A stretch of 64,000 bases of DNA from Ailurus styani (taxonomy: Eukaryota > Chordata > Mammalia > Carnivora > Ailuridae): assembly GCA_002007465.1 (NCBI GenBank), contig LNAC01000019.1, positions 1,042,344 through 1,106,343 of the forward strand. Reading direction: 5' to 3'. The notes under the pieces were generated by a model that ran no database searches, was not told the origin of the DNA, and saw only the letters and a list, made by a program, of their open reading frames with translations. Position numbers and translations under genes: made by a program. Numbering within the stretch: the first letter of the stretch is position 1; the number at the start of each line of letters is the position of its first letter. Shown in pieces: positions 34,756 to 45,769 of the stretch.

Positions 34756-35583
34756 TATGTAAATTACTTCTTTTTTTTCTTGTTACAGTTTTGTTTTAAA
34801 GATTAATTTGTGTGATATAAGTACTGCCACCCCAGTATACTTTCTGTTTTTATTTGCATGGAATAACTTTTTCCATTCTTTAACTTTCAGTCTTGTGTGC
34901 ATCTTTAAATTTGAAGTCAGTCTCTTGTAGGCAGCACATACATGTTTTGTTTTGTTTTTTTACTACAGTCAGTCAGCCTATGTCTTCTGATTAGAAAATT
35001 TAGTCTATATACATTTAAAACAATTATTGATAGATATGCACTTATTGCCATTTTAATGATTTTTTTTTTGTATTTGTTCTCTGTTCCTTTCTTCTTCTTT
35101 TGCTCTCTTCCCTTGTGATTTGGTTACTTTCCTTAGTATTATGTTTGTATTCCTGTTTATTTTGTGTGTATCAACTAACAAAATAGATGTTGGTTTTGTT
35201 TGTGATGACTATGATGTTCATATATAACACTTTATGTATATAACAATTTTAAGTTAATGGTCACATAAGTTTGAACACATTCTAAAACACTACAATTTTA
35301 CTCCCCCTCCTCCACATTTTATGTATTGGATGTCATAATTTGCATCTATTTATTTTGTGTCTCCCTTAACTAATTATTGTAGATGCAGTCGACTTTACTA
35401 CTTTTATCTTTTAACTTTCATACTAGCTATATATGTGATTAATTAACTTTACTATATGCTTGCTACTGGTGGGATTTTATTTCATAATTTTCTTATTTCT
35501 AGCTATAGTCTTTCCTGCTTAAAAAAGTCCCCTTAACACTTCTGGTAATGCTGGCTTAATGGTGATGAACTCCTTTAATTTTT

Positions 35584-35631
35584 TTTATTTTTTTATTTTT
35601 TTTTTTATTTTTTAAAAGATTTATTCATTCA

Positions 35632-35663
<32 letters not shown>

Positions 35664-35781
35664 GCAGATTCCCCATTGAGCAGGTAACCCTATGCAGGGC
35701 TTGATCACATGACCCTGAGATCACAACCTATGCTGAAATCAGGAGCCCAAAACTCAACTGACTGAACCACCTAGGTGCCCC
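35584..35781 (-). mobile_element. CanSINE part of composite insert, antisense
   Basis: A long T-rich side with ATTTTTTT repeats, 'aaagatttattcattcatttgagagagag', then the head 'caactgactgaaccacctaggtgccc'. It has no target-site duplication of its own; the repeat at its left pairs with the far end of the adjoining L1 pieces. Confidence 0.92.
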
Positions 35782-36330
35782 TCAGCTGCACTGATTACAT
35801 AGTTTCTCCTTTCTCTAATACATTATGTCACATTTTTCATTTCTGAGTTATACATATGCATGGTTCTTTGGGTATTTGTCCTATTGCACTGTTCAGTTTG
35901 TCTATACCTGTACCAGTCACAAAGTCTAATCACTACAGTTTCATAATACAGTTTTATAAAATTGAAATAGCAATTTGTTCCTCCTTCTTCATCTTCTCCT
36001 TTAAGAGTGTCTAAGCTAATATGACCTTTGTATTTTAGTACAGATGAATCAGTTTTTCAAGTTTCACCAAAAAAAAGTTATTTCTTTTTTATTATTAATT
36101 AATTAATTTATTTTTAACTAGATAACATTGATTCATAAAGAAAACAAACATCACTATCTAAAATTATAAATACTTAATGTTTAACAGATGTGAAATACCT
36201 ATATGCAGAAAATTATAATTTTTTTCCTGAACGTTATTAAAAAGACCTAAGCAAATGAAGCAGTAGCTCCCATTCATGGATAAAAAAACTCAAGTGCATC
36301 AAGATTTTAAAACTCTCCAAATTGACATAA
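35584..36330. mobile_element. Composite SINE-L1 insertion with inverted L1 part
   Basis: A 747-bp insert lies between perfect 17-bp direct repeats GAACTCCTTTAATTTTT (35567-35583 and 36331-36347). From left to right it holds: an antisense CanSINE with its poly-T side outermost (35584-35781); an antisense L1 ORF2 segment (about 35785-36080); and a sense-strand L1 ORF2 segment (about 36090-36330) corresponding to sequence just upstream of the antisense piece in L1. This is the layout expected if one retrotransposition event produced a SINE-L1 chimera with a 5' inversion. Removing it restores the outer L1 ('gatgaactcctttaatttttgtttgtctggg'). Confidence 0.75.
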
Positions 36331-36413
36331 GAACTCCTTTAATTTTTGTTTGTCTGGGAAACTCTTTATCTATCCTTCAATTTTGAATGATAACCTTGCC
36401 AAGTAGATTATTC

Positions 36414-36447
<34 letters not shown>
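36414..36447. repeat. (TTG)11 microsatellite
   Basis: Perfect trinucleotide run within the ORF1-region of the antisense L1. On + strand frames it gives a poly-leucine artefact. Confidence 0.95.
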
Positions 36448-36449
<2 letters not shown>

Positions 36450-37184
36450 TCCAGCACTTTGAATATATCCTGCCACTTTTTTCTGGCTTGTAAAGTTTCT
36501 GGTGAGGAACCTGCTTATAGCCTTATGCAATTTTTCTTGTTCATAAGACTTCATATTTCTCTTAGTGTTTTTAAGATTGCCTTTTTATCTTTAATGTTTG
36601 ATATTTTAGTTTTTATCTGTCTTGGTGTGGGCATTTTTGAGCTCATGTTTCCTGGTGTTCTCCCTGCTTCCTGGACCTGGATGTCCCTTTTATCCTCCAG
36701 GTGTGGGATGTTTTCAGGTATTATTTATTCAAATAATTTTTCTGCTCTCTTCTCTCCCACACTCTCTTCTCTTTCAGGGACTCCTATAATGTGATTTTTA
36801 ATATTCTTGATGTTGTCTTACAGGTTCCTTAACCTATCTTCATTTCTTATTCTTTTTTTTTTTTCATGTTCATTTGGATGATTTCTACTACTTTGTCCTT
36901 CAGATTGCTGATCTGGTCTTCTGCTTCCTCTAATCTGCTTGATTCTTCCTACTGTATTTTTTACAGCTCTGATTGTTTTGTTTTTTGTATTTTCCATCTC
37001 TTTGTTGAAGTCCTACTCTGTTCATCTATTCTTCTGAGTTTGGTGAGCATCTTTATGACCATTAATTTGAAGTCTTTATTTGGTAGATTGTTTAGCTCCA
37101 CTTCATTTAGTTTTTTTTTTTCCTGAGGTTTTGCCTTGTTTTTTAATTTGGAACATATTCCTCTGTATTTTCATTTTATCTACC

Positions 37185-37204
37185 TTCTCTCTCTCTCTCT
37201 CTCC

Positions 37205-37271
<67 letters not shown>

Positions 37272-37282
37272 TATATATATAT
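37185..37282. repeat. (CT)n(TA)n(CA)n(TA)n compound microsatellite
   Basis: CT repeats, then about 50 bp of nearly pure TA, then a CA run, then TA again. It sits in the 5' UTR of the antisense L1. The TA core is self-complementary and could extrude a cruciform. Confidence 0.96.
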
Positions 37283-37329
37283 TAGGTAGATCAGTTATGG
37301 CTCCTAGTCTTGAAGTATTAGCTTTATGA

Positions 37330-37760
37330 AGAAGGTGTCCTGTGGGGCTTTGTACTGCACACTCTCCCTGGTCATCTGAGCCACTTGCCCTAGAAGTGAC
37401 CCATGTGTGGGCTGCATGCACCCTCCTGTTATTTCTGGGTCCTGATTTTTGTGGATTTGCTGGTGTGAAGGGCTCTCTCCTTCTATGGCTATCTGTGAAT
37501 TCTGGCTATGAATTTTATGGGAATGCTGGTGAACAGGACTGGCCCATGGCCTGTCTGACTGAGAGGCCTGGACATGACTGTTGTGGATGCTGGTGTGCAG
37601 GTTGGCCCCCAGTGCAGCTGCCTGCAGAACCTGGCTACAATGGCTTAGGGATCACTGGTGGGCAGGGAAGCCTTCCAGTGTGGCTTGCTGTGATATAGAT
37701 ATCACTATTATGGGCATTCTAATGTGGAGAACTGGCCCTGGGGCAGGGCTCTATGGGAGA
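37330..37760 (-). repeat. ~60-70-bp degenerate repeats in second L1 5' UTR
   Basis: At least four to five diverged units share 'tggctatgaattttatgggaatgctggtgaacaggactggccc'-like structure (TGG-C/A-TATGA ... TGTGGATGCTGGTGTGCAGGTTGGCCC ... CAATGGCTTAGGGATCACTGGTGGGCAGGG ... TATGGGCATTCTAATGTGGAGAACTGGCCC). They occupy the same position in this L1 as the 24575-25555 array does in the other, but their sequence differs. The 118- and 95-codon frames over it are repeat artefacts. Confidence 0.6.
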
Positions 37761-38145
37761 GGTTTTATTTCCAGCCAAGTGCACGCATTGACAGTTGCAG
37801 AGTTGGAGAAGGTACTTGAGAAGAGCTCTAATGCTGGCCAATGCAACCTGCTGGGAAGGTTGGGGTAGCAGGCCACTTGAGAGAAGCTTCTGTTCGGGCA
37901 GATGGGTACAGTGGGGCAAGTCCACAGGAGAAAGCCAGAGTGGGGCAAGTGGGGTTAGCACAGTAGATTGAGAGTGCTAGAAATGCTACCAGACCTATTA
38001 GTTAGAAGGGAAGTGAAGAAAAAAAAATGATGCCCACCAGTGCTTTTGTCCCTCAGAGAACAATCCAACAAATCCCTGCCCCTCCAGCATACATTGACTA
38101 AATTAGCAATAGATTCCCTTCAAATGTCACCTTCCCTTCAAATGT

Positions 38146-38291
38146 AAGCCTATGTTATTTTTCATCAATCTCTCTGTAAATACATAATGTTGAAGAACCA
38201 GTTTGGCGTGTGGTGGTGAGGTTCCCTTCATCAACTTGTATGCTATACGTGGTGTCAAGAATCTAAATCTTTTTAATTTATATACCTAAAC
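38146..38291 (+). repeat. 146-bp duplicated segment, copy 1 (in L1 5' UTR)
   Basis: Matches 41144-41289 over exactly 146 bp without gaps, with eight substitutions by eye. Here it interrupts L1 5' UTR sequence between 'gcaatagattcccttcaaatg' and 'ccaggtgcttcttaaactgctgcc'. Just to its left TTCCCTTCAAATGT occurs twice (38114-38127 and 38132-38145). The segment has no poly-A tail and no recognised repeat features. Confidence 0.9.
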
Positions 38292-38735
38292 CCAGGTGCT
38301 TCTTAAACTGCTGCCTCTGCCCTGGGACTCTGAGCAAGTGAGATTATACACATGTTTTTTTAAGAGAGGAGTCTTGGTTTCCTACTGCCTTTCTGCTCTC
38401 CCAGACACAAGCCCTGTCAGTTTTTAAAGCCAGACACTGGGGGCTCCTCTTCCTAGTACAGGTCCCCTGCACATTGGAACCCAATGTGGGGCTCAAGCCC
38501 TCATTCCTCAGAGTCCTTCCGGACTTGATAGTTGTAATATCCCTCCTTCTGTGAGTCCTAATCAAACCACATCGCTGTCTCCCCTCCCCATCTCAATACG
38601 GCTTTTTCTTAGTATTCTTAGTTATGTATGATCTGTTCTGCTGGTCTTCAGTTTGTTCTCAGAGATGTTATGTATGTAGGTGTAGATTCTCTGTGGGAGA
38701 AGGTAAGCTCAGGATCCCCCTACTTTGCCATCTGT

Positions 38736-39213
38736 GGCAATTTCTAGTATTTTACTCTGAGAGCTCTTTAAGGAGATCAGATTCCTAGAATCTCAGAGAT
38801 CCGGTCCCACTCTATTATTTTGCCCCATGCATTAAGATAAGCTGTGTCTTGTCAACATGGTAATGTTGGAGTTCAAGCCCTCCACTCTTTAAACCCTATT
38901 TCAATAAGGTCTAAACTACTGAAGTGTTTCTGCTCAGGCCATAGATTCTGCTTCCTGCTGGGGGACAGCAGTGGAACAATTTTCACTCTTCAACAACATC
39001 AGGATATTGTGTTTCAACCTGTGAAGGAGCCTTTCTACTTTGAAAATTAGAAAGGCAGGTGTGGTTGACCTATTGACTAACCGTATTTTTGGCTTGCTGG
39101 TCCATGAGAAGTGTGGCTTGAGTGTGTACTTCTGCTTTTTTTCCCCCTGAACTTTCTCACCAAATGATCCAAGTGGTATCCAATCTGAACTCGTGACTCA
39201 GACACCTGAATTT
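38736..39213. other. Unique DNA beyond L1 5' end
   Basis: No gene recognised. The 68-codon frame at 38844-39050 has no motif. Confidence 0.45.
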
Positions 39214-39400
39214 TTTTTAAGATTTTATTTATTTATGATAGAGATAGTGAGAGAAGGAACACAAGCACAGGGGAGCTGGAGAGGAAGAAGCAGGCTCCCT
39301 GATGACCAGGGAGCCTGATATGAGGCTCGATCCTACCACACTGGGATCATGACCTGAGCCAAAAGCAGATGCTTAACAATTGAGTCATCCAGGTGCCCCC
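39214..39400 (-). mobile_element. CanSINE, antisense
   Basis: Tail 'aagattttatttatttatgatagagatag' and head 'ttgagtcatccaggtgcccc'. Imperfect flanking repeats GACACCTGAATTT (39201-39213) and GGCCCCTGGAATTT (39402-39415). Confidence 0.92.
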
Positions 39401-39415
39401 AGGCCCCTGGAATTT

Positions 39416-40979
39416 AAAGGGATCTCTTATTATTGGTTTTTTAACTCAGAGTTTCTCAAACTTTATGTAGAAAGAAGTTATATTGAAATATCTGAAGAAA
39501 TTTGAAGGCAAAAAAGACCTCAGTAATAGGGAGAGATTCATGCTCTCCCTCCTCTTGATTGAAATTATTTTCTTTGCTTAGGCATAAGAGATTTATCATG
39601 AGAGACATATTAGGTTACATAACACGGTAAGTTCTCAACATTGACAGATTTAACATCCATGGTTTCACTAACAGTGACGAACCTTGAAGAATTTGAATAA
39701 TTGAACATTCTGGAAGTTTACTAACCTCATCATCCACAGCTAACTAAGATTTGTTATTCTCTAGTTTTACCACGTACACAGTAAAATTCATGAGGTGATA
39801 TAAATTTTTGCTCATGAAGAAATAGACCTTAAATAAGAGGGAATTGCTACTGATAGGGAAGGGAATGAAACAAAATGTGAAACACTCTAAGAAAGTTATG
39901 GGTCATAGAATGTAAAAAGTTTCATGGGGAAAATAATTTGTTATTATGTTATTCATAAATTTGAATATTTACAAAGCCTTGGGATGATTCTCTCTTGAAT
40001 TTAAAGTCTGTTGTAAATATATTTTTAAATATATTTAAATAAAATATATTTAAATAAATATATTTTAGGTTTTTAAGTAATAATAATATTAAATTACAAG
40101 CAAACTATTTATGAGACTGAAAATCTAAGAAACCAATTTAGTCACTAAGTCAGCAAAGAGAATAAGTCACAAAAATAAATGTTTAATGCAAAACCACATA
40201 GAGATGGAATATCAATTTAGTCTTCATTCAGCATTGGCTTGATTTTCACTCACCACAAAGTTTTGGAATCTTGTGTGTTAATACAGGTGAAGAGAATAGA
40301 TTTCGGGTATTTTCCATCAAAGAAATCCCTTGTACATTTTGACATATTTTTAGCTACATTTATAGGACTCAAAACCATTTACAAGTGAAAGAAATAGCCA
40401 GCATAAAATCATCTCACAATTTGACTCATTTATTTTCTTTGGCTGGAATGGTTACTGAGTGTCTTATATTTTTTTATATACTACCAAAGAGCAACTGTCT
40501 TTAGACATAGGTTGTATATGATTATAGCGGTGGTATGTCTCAGTTCTGAAAGGTTCTGCAGACAATTACAGTGGAAAACAAAGAATAGAGAAATTCTTTG
40601 GAGAATTGAGAATATTTCATTACTTTCTGGAGTCCAGTCACAGCTGGCCAATATAAACCTTTTTGTGAAGCGGCACCCATCTGGCCTTTATAGACAGGCA
40701 CTAAACTTCCTATAAGCAGTGTCATCCATCTGGCTTTTATGAATGTATGATGTACTGGGTTCAACTCAAATGATAATATCTGTCTCAATAGATAAGCCAA
40801 AACCAATCTATAAAGATATATCTACATATCTCTATGAATTAGATAGTGGAGTGACATGGCTGATGAAGGTAATTGGTGGCACTACTGTTTTATCTCCCGG
40901 CCCCCCCACCATCTATAGTTACTTCAATATCTTCCCTTAGCCTTCACAAATGCCTCAGAAAATACATATTACTTAATAG

Positions 40980-40980
<1 letters not shown>
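39416..40980. other. Unique AT-rich DNA
   Basis: No gene or classifiable repeat seen. A locally palindromic AT tract (ATATATTTAAATAAAATATATTTAAATAAATATATT-like) lies at 40016-40072. Confidence 0.5.

Positions 40981-41019
<39 letters not shown>
40981..41019. repeat. (TG)19 microsatellite
   Basis: Thirty-nine bases of perfect TG alternation, likely polymorphic. Flanked by GC on the left and ATGCTGTATG on the right. Confidence 0.97.
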
Positions 41020-41022
<3 letters not shown>

Positions 41023-41143
41023 CTGTATGTAAACTAGTATGATTTTTTTCACCTGTTCGATGATGGCTCAATTATTCCTAACTTAAAAAGATCAAACAAA
41101 TAAACAAAATAAAATCTTGTAATGAAAGGAGGTTAACTTTCCA

Positions 41144-41289
41144 AAGCCTATGTTATTTTTCATCAATCTCTCTGTAAATATATAATGTTGAAGAACCAGT
41201 TTGGCATGTGGTAGTGAGGTTCCCTTCAACAACTTGTATTCTATACATAGTGTCAAGAATCTAAATCTTTTCAATTTATATACCTAAAC
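41144..41289 (+). repeat. 146-bp duplicated segment, copy 2
   Basis: The partner of 38146-38291 at a constant offset of 2998 bp. It lies in sequence with no recognised repeat. A minus-strand frame (41274-41092) crosses it but shows no motif. The direction of copying is suggested by the other copy interrupting an L1, which makes this one the likelier source. Confidence 0.9.
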
Positions 41290-42496
41290 ACCTGAACAAT
41301 CTATCAAAGAACATGCTCGTTTCCAGAGCAAGAAACGATTAGTCATATTAAACATTCAAGACATGGAATGAAACAGAACACTTTAGAAATTATAAAGTAA
41401 ACACACAGAATGAATTCTTATCACTCCAATAGTTTAATTGCAGGACATCAGAACTTTCGTTAGATATAATATGCAGTGTTTGCTTTAGTCACTAAACCAA
41501 AGGTTTTGTACTTAACAGAAGTGCATTGTTACATAAGATTAACCATTTGTTGAAGTACTGAATCAGATTCTTGTATAAACCTCTTGTGTCAGTGTCAAAA
41601 TAGACTTTCTTGGGTAGCCTAACATTTTCCCACATGGAAACACACTGACCCCAAGATACTAAAACGAAGAATTAATAACAACAAGAAGAAAACGCTATCT
41701 GGTAACAACAGACCAATGCACCTGTGAGTCCCTGCTCCAAACTTAGAACCAGTGAGAGCTCTTCTCAATGTACTGACATGAATGACATGTGGCACTCCCT
41801 GGTTTTCTTCAGAATACATGTGTGTTAATCACAAAATTCTACTTTTGACTTAGGATACACAAGCAATTACTTCTTAATACTTTCTACAACCACTTATTTA
41901 TCTCCCCCCTGCTATTTATTTTACTAAAAGGTGTGCCCCTCTCTAGACTGTGCTAGGCTTATACTCTGCTAGCTCTCTCAGAAGGGTTTCTTGTAACTAA
42001 AATAATGATACAGAAAGGCTTACTTCCTAAAGTTATTCCTTTGCTTACCACTCAGTCAGGGGTAGATATAAACCATATCTAAGGTATAGAGAACAACAGA
42101 AAGAAGAAAGAATGCTGCCCTTCCTCCTGTGCAGTCATTGTCTGGGAGAGTCATTGTCACTTGTTTTAGATGCATTTAGGGAAACCATTGCTTAGCCCCC
42201 ATTACCATGGTGTCTTCTAACACCACTGGGGAGATAGGTAGAGGATCATTTCTCAAGTACATTAAATATTTCTAAACAAATCTAATGGCCTATTAATTCA
42301 CTTCTACTAGGCAACAATATATGTCATGTAAGTTAAAGACACACATAAACACAAACTCACACATATACACACTAGCCATAATTAATTATATTTTAAATAC
42401 TAAATTCTCATTCTGTACAAGTGAAAATATTTTCCAAGTTCAAAACAAAGAATTAAAAAAGAGGATAATATGGTCTAATTTCAGAAGCAAAAAAAA
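41290..42496. other. Unique DNA, no gene recognised
   Basis: Short frames only, and no repeat family recognised. Confidence 0.5.
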
Positions 42497-42510
42497 TGAG
42501 GATTTCTCTT

Positions 42511-42714
42511 GGGCGCCTGGGTGGCTCAGTGGGTTAAAGCCGCTGCCTTCGGCTCAGGTCATGATCCCAGGGTCCTGGGATCGAGGCCCACATCGGGTTC
42601 TCTGCTCAGTGGGGAGCCTGCTTCCTCCTCTCTCCTCTCTCTCTGCCTGCCTCTCTGCCTACTTGTAATCTCTCTCTCTGTGTCAAATGAATAAATAAAA
42701 TCTTTAAAAAAAAA
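42511..42714 (+). mobile_element. CanSINE, young subfamily, clear TSD
   Basis: Starts GGGCGCCTGGGTGGCTCAGT and carries 'ggcccacatcggg' and 'caaatgaataaataaaatc'. Flanked by TGAGGATTTCTCTT (42497-42510 and 42715-42728), preceded by A-runs at both ends. Very similar to the copies at 18266, 46738 and 51041. The 115- and 61-codon frames across it are repeat-derived. Confidence 0.97.
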
Positions 42715-42884
42715 TGAGGATTTCTCTTATTATCCCACAAAGTTCTCTGTGATTTTTAGAAAATGAACTAAAATTTCAATGGAGTCTAATTATCTGTAAA
42801 ATCACAATATTTTAGGTAAGATACAATTTTTAATACCTTAAAAAATGCCATGAAGATGATATGGATTTTAGTTGCACAGTTAAA

Positions 42885-43105
42885 ATAGCTGTGGAAAGAG
42901 CTTCAAACTTGGATTCTGGGATTAGGACCTGGGTTCTAACTTTGCTTTTTCAGTTCATGAGCTTTCTGACTTTAGTCAAGCTATTTTACCTCTTAACTTT
43001 TTATATAACGGGAATGATAACTATAATACATGATAATTGTGAAGATTAAATGATAAAATGCATATGAATAAGCCAAGAATAATGGTACCACATAACAGAT
43101 ACTAG
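42885..43105 (+). repeat. MIR SINE
   Basis: 'gaaagagcttcaaacttggattctgggattaggacctgggttctaactttgc ... gactttagtcaagctattttacctctt ... ataacgggaatgataactataatac ... tgtgaagattaaatg' follows the MIR consensus through most of its length. Confidence 0.82.
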
Positions 43106-43257
43106 TAAATAACAATACCTTTCCCCCTTTATCCGGGGTTTTACACTCTTTAGTTTGTAAAGGTTGTAAAGCCTTCTAAAAGCAATGGATAAAAACCAGT
43201 CTAGGTTCAAGATTCAAATCTTTAAATAGAAGTTAATTTCAAAATATCAAAATAAGA

Positions 43258-43548
43258 GATGACTCTGATACGAGAAATTTGAGAGGCAGGGCAGGGGATC
43301 GTGGGGGTAAAGGAGGGAAAAATGGAACAAGATGGGGCCGGGGAGGGAGACAAACCATAAGAGACTCTTGATCTCAAGAAGCAAACTGAGGGTTGCTGGA
43401 GGAGGGGGGAGGAATGAGGTGCCTGGGTGATGGACATTTGGAGGGTATGTGCTATGGTGAGTATTGTGAATTATGTGAGACTGATGATTCACAGACCTGT
43501 ACCTCTGAAACAAATAATGCATTATATGTTAATAAAAAATTAAAAAAT
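43258..43548 (+). mobile_element. Carnivore L1 3' UTR, sense, 5'-truncated
   Basis: 'aaaaatggaacaagatggggccgggg', 'ggagacaaaccataagagactcttgatctcaagaagcaaactgagggttgctggaggagg', 'cctgggtgatggacatttggaggg', 'acctgtacctctgaaac' and the tail 'gttaataaaaaatt' match the 3' end of carnivore L1s. It is the sense counterpart of the nested antisense ends at 23453 and 32461. Non-coding. Frames on the minus strand are artefacts. Confidence 0.9.
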
Positions 43549-44954
43549 GGGAAATGAAATTGTCCCAGATTTACTATTATAAAAACAATAATTTAATGAG
43601 TGTAGAGAAGGAGGGGAAGTGCACTCATTTCAGGTTTGCAGGATTTCAACAAAGGATCCCATCATTTTGTATATTATGACCATAGAGAATAAGAGGACTC
43701 TTTTTTACTTAGTGGTATAGAACTAATTCCATATCTTGAATCTTTTGAAATGAAATTCTGATTGGAATGCTTGGCTGAGCCTAAAAAACAGAATCAACTC
43801 ATTAATTTATTTCCCAAGTTATCTTTCATCAAACCAAGGTAATTTTCACATTAAGAAGGCCACTGACAAATGATCACTTAGTATACATAACACGTTGGAA
43901 GAGTTGGCTAAAATAAACTGATGAGTTTATTTTGCCAGACAAGTCCCACAATTCTTTCATTTTGGAAAAAAAAAAAAAGGCGGGGGGGATGCTGCTGCAG
44001 TTCAGGTCCCTGTGAAGCAGACCCAGAAGACTGAGGTTTGCATGCACAAAGTTTACTGGAGAGTATCATTGGCATTACCACCTATGGGACGGTAAAAGAA
44101 GTATCACTGAGTAGAGGGAACGTCCCACAAAGCCTCCGCCAATCTCATGAGGGGCTCTGAAGCTAGGAATGTGTATAGCCAACTTGTAGGAAATTGGTCA
44201 AAGGAGACCACCTTTTATCCTTCTCACTAACCATTAGATTCAAGCTCCCCTGGGAAGGACGTATGACCCAATTATAGAGAAAATAAGAACTTAGCTTTGT
44301 AAGTTAAATCTCACATACTCTGAGATTTATACTTCTATACTTCCAGAAACTGAAGGAATAAGAAATTCATTCCCAGCAAGGGAAGATGGAAAGGAGACTA
44401 TTCCTGAGACTTTATTTGGCATTCCTCATTATGATTGCTCTTACTCACAGGCATAGGCTTCAGTCCCAATGTGGAGTTTTTTCCTGCTTCATTCAATTAT
44501 ATTTTGTGGGACTGAGGAAACTATCAGTGGTGGGTTTCTGGACTCCTTGAGTCAAACCTGAGCCAAGACTTTATTATCTATTCCCTATAACCTCTGTGTC
44601 CTATGTTCCTCAAACTGTTTGGGTCTTTCCCTTTCTCAGTGTATAGTTGTCAAATAAGTGCCCATAGGTTCCTTTGCAGAATTGCTAAGGGAATTATTAC
44701 CATAATCACTTGCCATGATCTTGTTGTATCCTTCCTTCTGAGGATCTGATCTCTCCTATAGCAAATGAGTTATGGATTGATAAACTGGCTCAAATCCAAA
44801 AAAAGCGGTAAGAGATTTAGACATTTTATTGGGAAGTTGACTAGCATATTGACAATCTACTCTTAATTTATTTTAATGTGTAAATTGAGCAACTCCTTTG
44901 CCGGATTCCCTTCTAAATTTTCCCTAGAGATGCCATGTTCTAAAACCATCTCCA
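43549..44954. other. Unique DNA, possible old LTR-like part
   Basis: A poly-A then poly-G junction at 43968-43988 (AAAAAAGGCGGGGGGG). The following 44000-44270 segment has a medium-repeat look ('gaagcagacccagaagactgaggtttgcatgcacaaagtttactgg'), but I could not classify it. No gene seen. Confidence 0.35.
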
Positions 44955-45168
44955 GGGGCGCCTGGGTGGTTCAGTCGTTAAGAGTCTGCCTTCGGCTCAG
45001 GTCATGATCTCAGGGTCCTGGGATCGAGCCCCGCATTGGGCTCCCTGCTCAGCGGGAAGCCTGCTTCTCCCTCTCCCTCTGCTGCTCCCCCTGCTTGTAT
45101 TCCCTCTCTCACTGTCTCTGTCAAGTAAATAAGTAAAATCTTTTAAAAAATAAATAAACAAACAAATA
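44955..45168 (+). mobile_element. CanSINE, variant subfamily
   Basis: Starts GGGGCGCCTGGGTGGTTCAGT, includes 'cttcggctcaggtcatgatctcagggtcctggg' and 'gagccccgcattgggctccctgctcag', and a CT-rich part with 'ctgctgctccccctgcttgta'. Ends 'aagtaaaatctttt' with an AAAT-rich tail. Different diagnostic bases from the 42511 group. Confidence 0.96.
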
Positions 45169-45426
45169 TCTCAGAGTCCTTTGCATCTCAGGTTTCCCAA
45201 CTACCACCCTAGCCCTGCTGCTCATTACAGTAAATATGCCCAAATGGCTTTTGACATTTAACCATTACCCTTGATTATTTTGGGATCCTGTCAATCCCCG
45301 GTACTGTCTGTTAAGGCAACTCCTACAATCAACTCTGATCTATGAAGCACAGTCACCATGGAGCTTTTCTATGATGTTGCTGCCTTTTCCCAAAACTGCT
45401 TTAATAAATGGAGTGTCTTCTGGGAC

Positions 45427-45627
45427 ATTTTTTTTTTTAAGAGAGAGGAAGGGAGAACGAGAATTGGGAGATGGGGTGGGAGCAGAAGGATGGTGAAAAA
45501 GAAAAGCTTAAGCAGGCTCTTCACCCAGCACAGAACCCGAAGCAGAGCTTGATCTCGTAACCCTGAGATCATGATCTGAGCCACAATTAAGAGGAATGTT
45601 TGACTGATTGAGCCACCCAGGTGCCTC
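45427..45627 (-). mobile_element. CanSINE, antisense, degraded
   Basis: Poly-T side, a purine-rich middle, then 'gagcttgatctcgtaaccctgagatcatgatctgagcc' and the head 'ttgagccacccaggtgcc'. Diverged, so old. Confidence 0.88.
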
Positions 45628-45629
45628 TG

Positions 45630-45732
45630 AAGATTTATTTTTAAATAATCTCTACACCCAACTTGGGGCCCGAACTCACAAACCCAAGATCAAGAGTCAC
45701 ATGCCCTACTGACTGAGCCAGCCAGATACCTT
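45630..45732 (-). mobile_element. Short tRNA-derived carnivore SINE, antisense
   Basis: 'agatttatttttaaataatctctacacccaacttggggcccgaactcacaaacccaagatcaagagtcacatgccctactgactgagccagccagatacc' keeps the antisense tRNA-like B-box/A-box region (CTGACTGAGCCAGCCAG). It lacks the long CT-rich section of the ordinary CanSINE. It lies head to tail next to the previous copy. Confidence 0.85.
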
Positions 45733-45769
45733 CCCCACCTCCTTTTTTTTTTTTTTTTTAAGTCTGGGA

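Larger units (their letters stand above)
32118..38735 (-). mobile_element. L1 (L1MA/MB-like), antisense, heavily interrupted
   Basis: Both ends are recognisable. The 3' side lies at the left: a short 3' UTR scrap at 32120-32185, then an ORF2 C-terminal block whose minus-strand peptide contains [21 protein letters not shown]. The 5' UTR lies at the right, ending near 38735 at 'cctactttgccatctg'. Between them are RT-domain sequence (from about 32895), the endonuclease domain (34546-34755), the ORF1-region block (about 35250-37150) and repeat-bearing 5' UTR (37300-38735). Nested insertions at 32461-32885, 33301-33492, 33512-33692, 35584-36330 and 38146-38291, plus microsatellites, break it up. 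About 1 kb of ORF2 is missing at the first nested L1. No intact frame. Confidence 0.88.

Noticed and set aside
36387..36794. 135-codon + strand frame with a poly-leucine run
   Set aside because: The leucines come from a (TTG)n run, and the frame is on the wrong strand of an L1 ORF1-region remnant.
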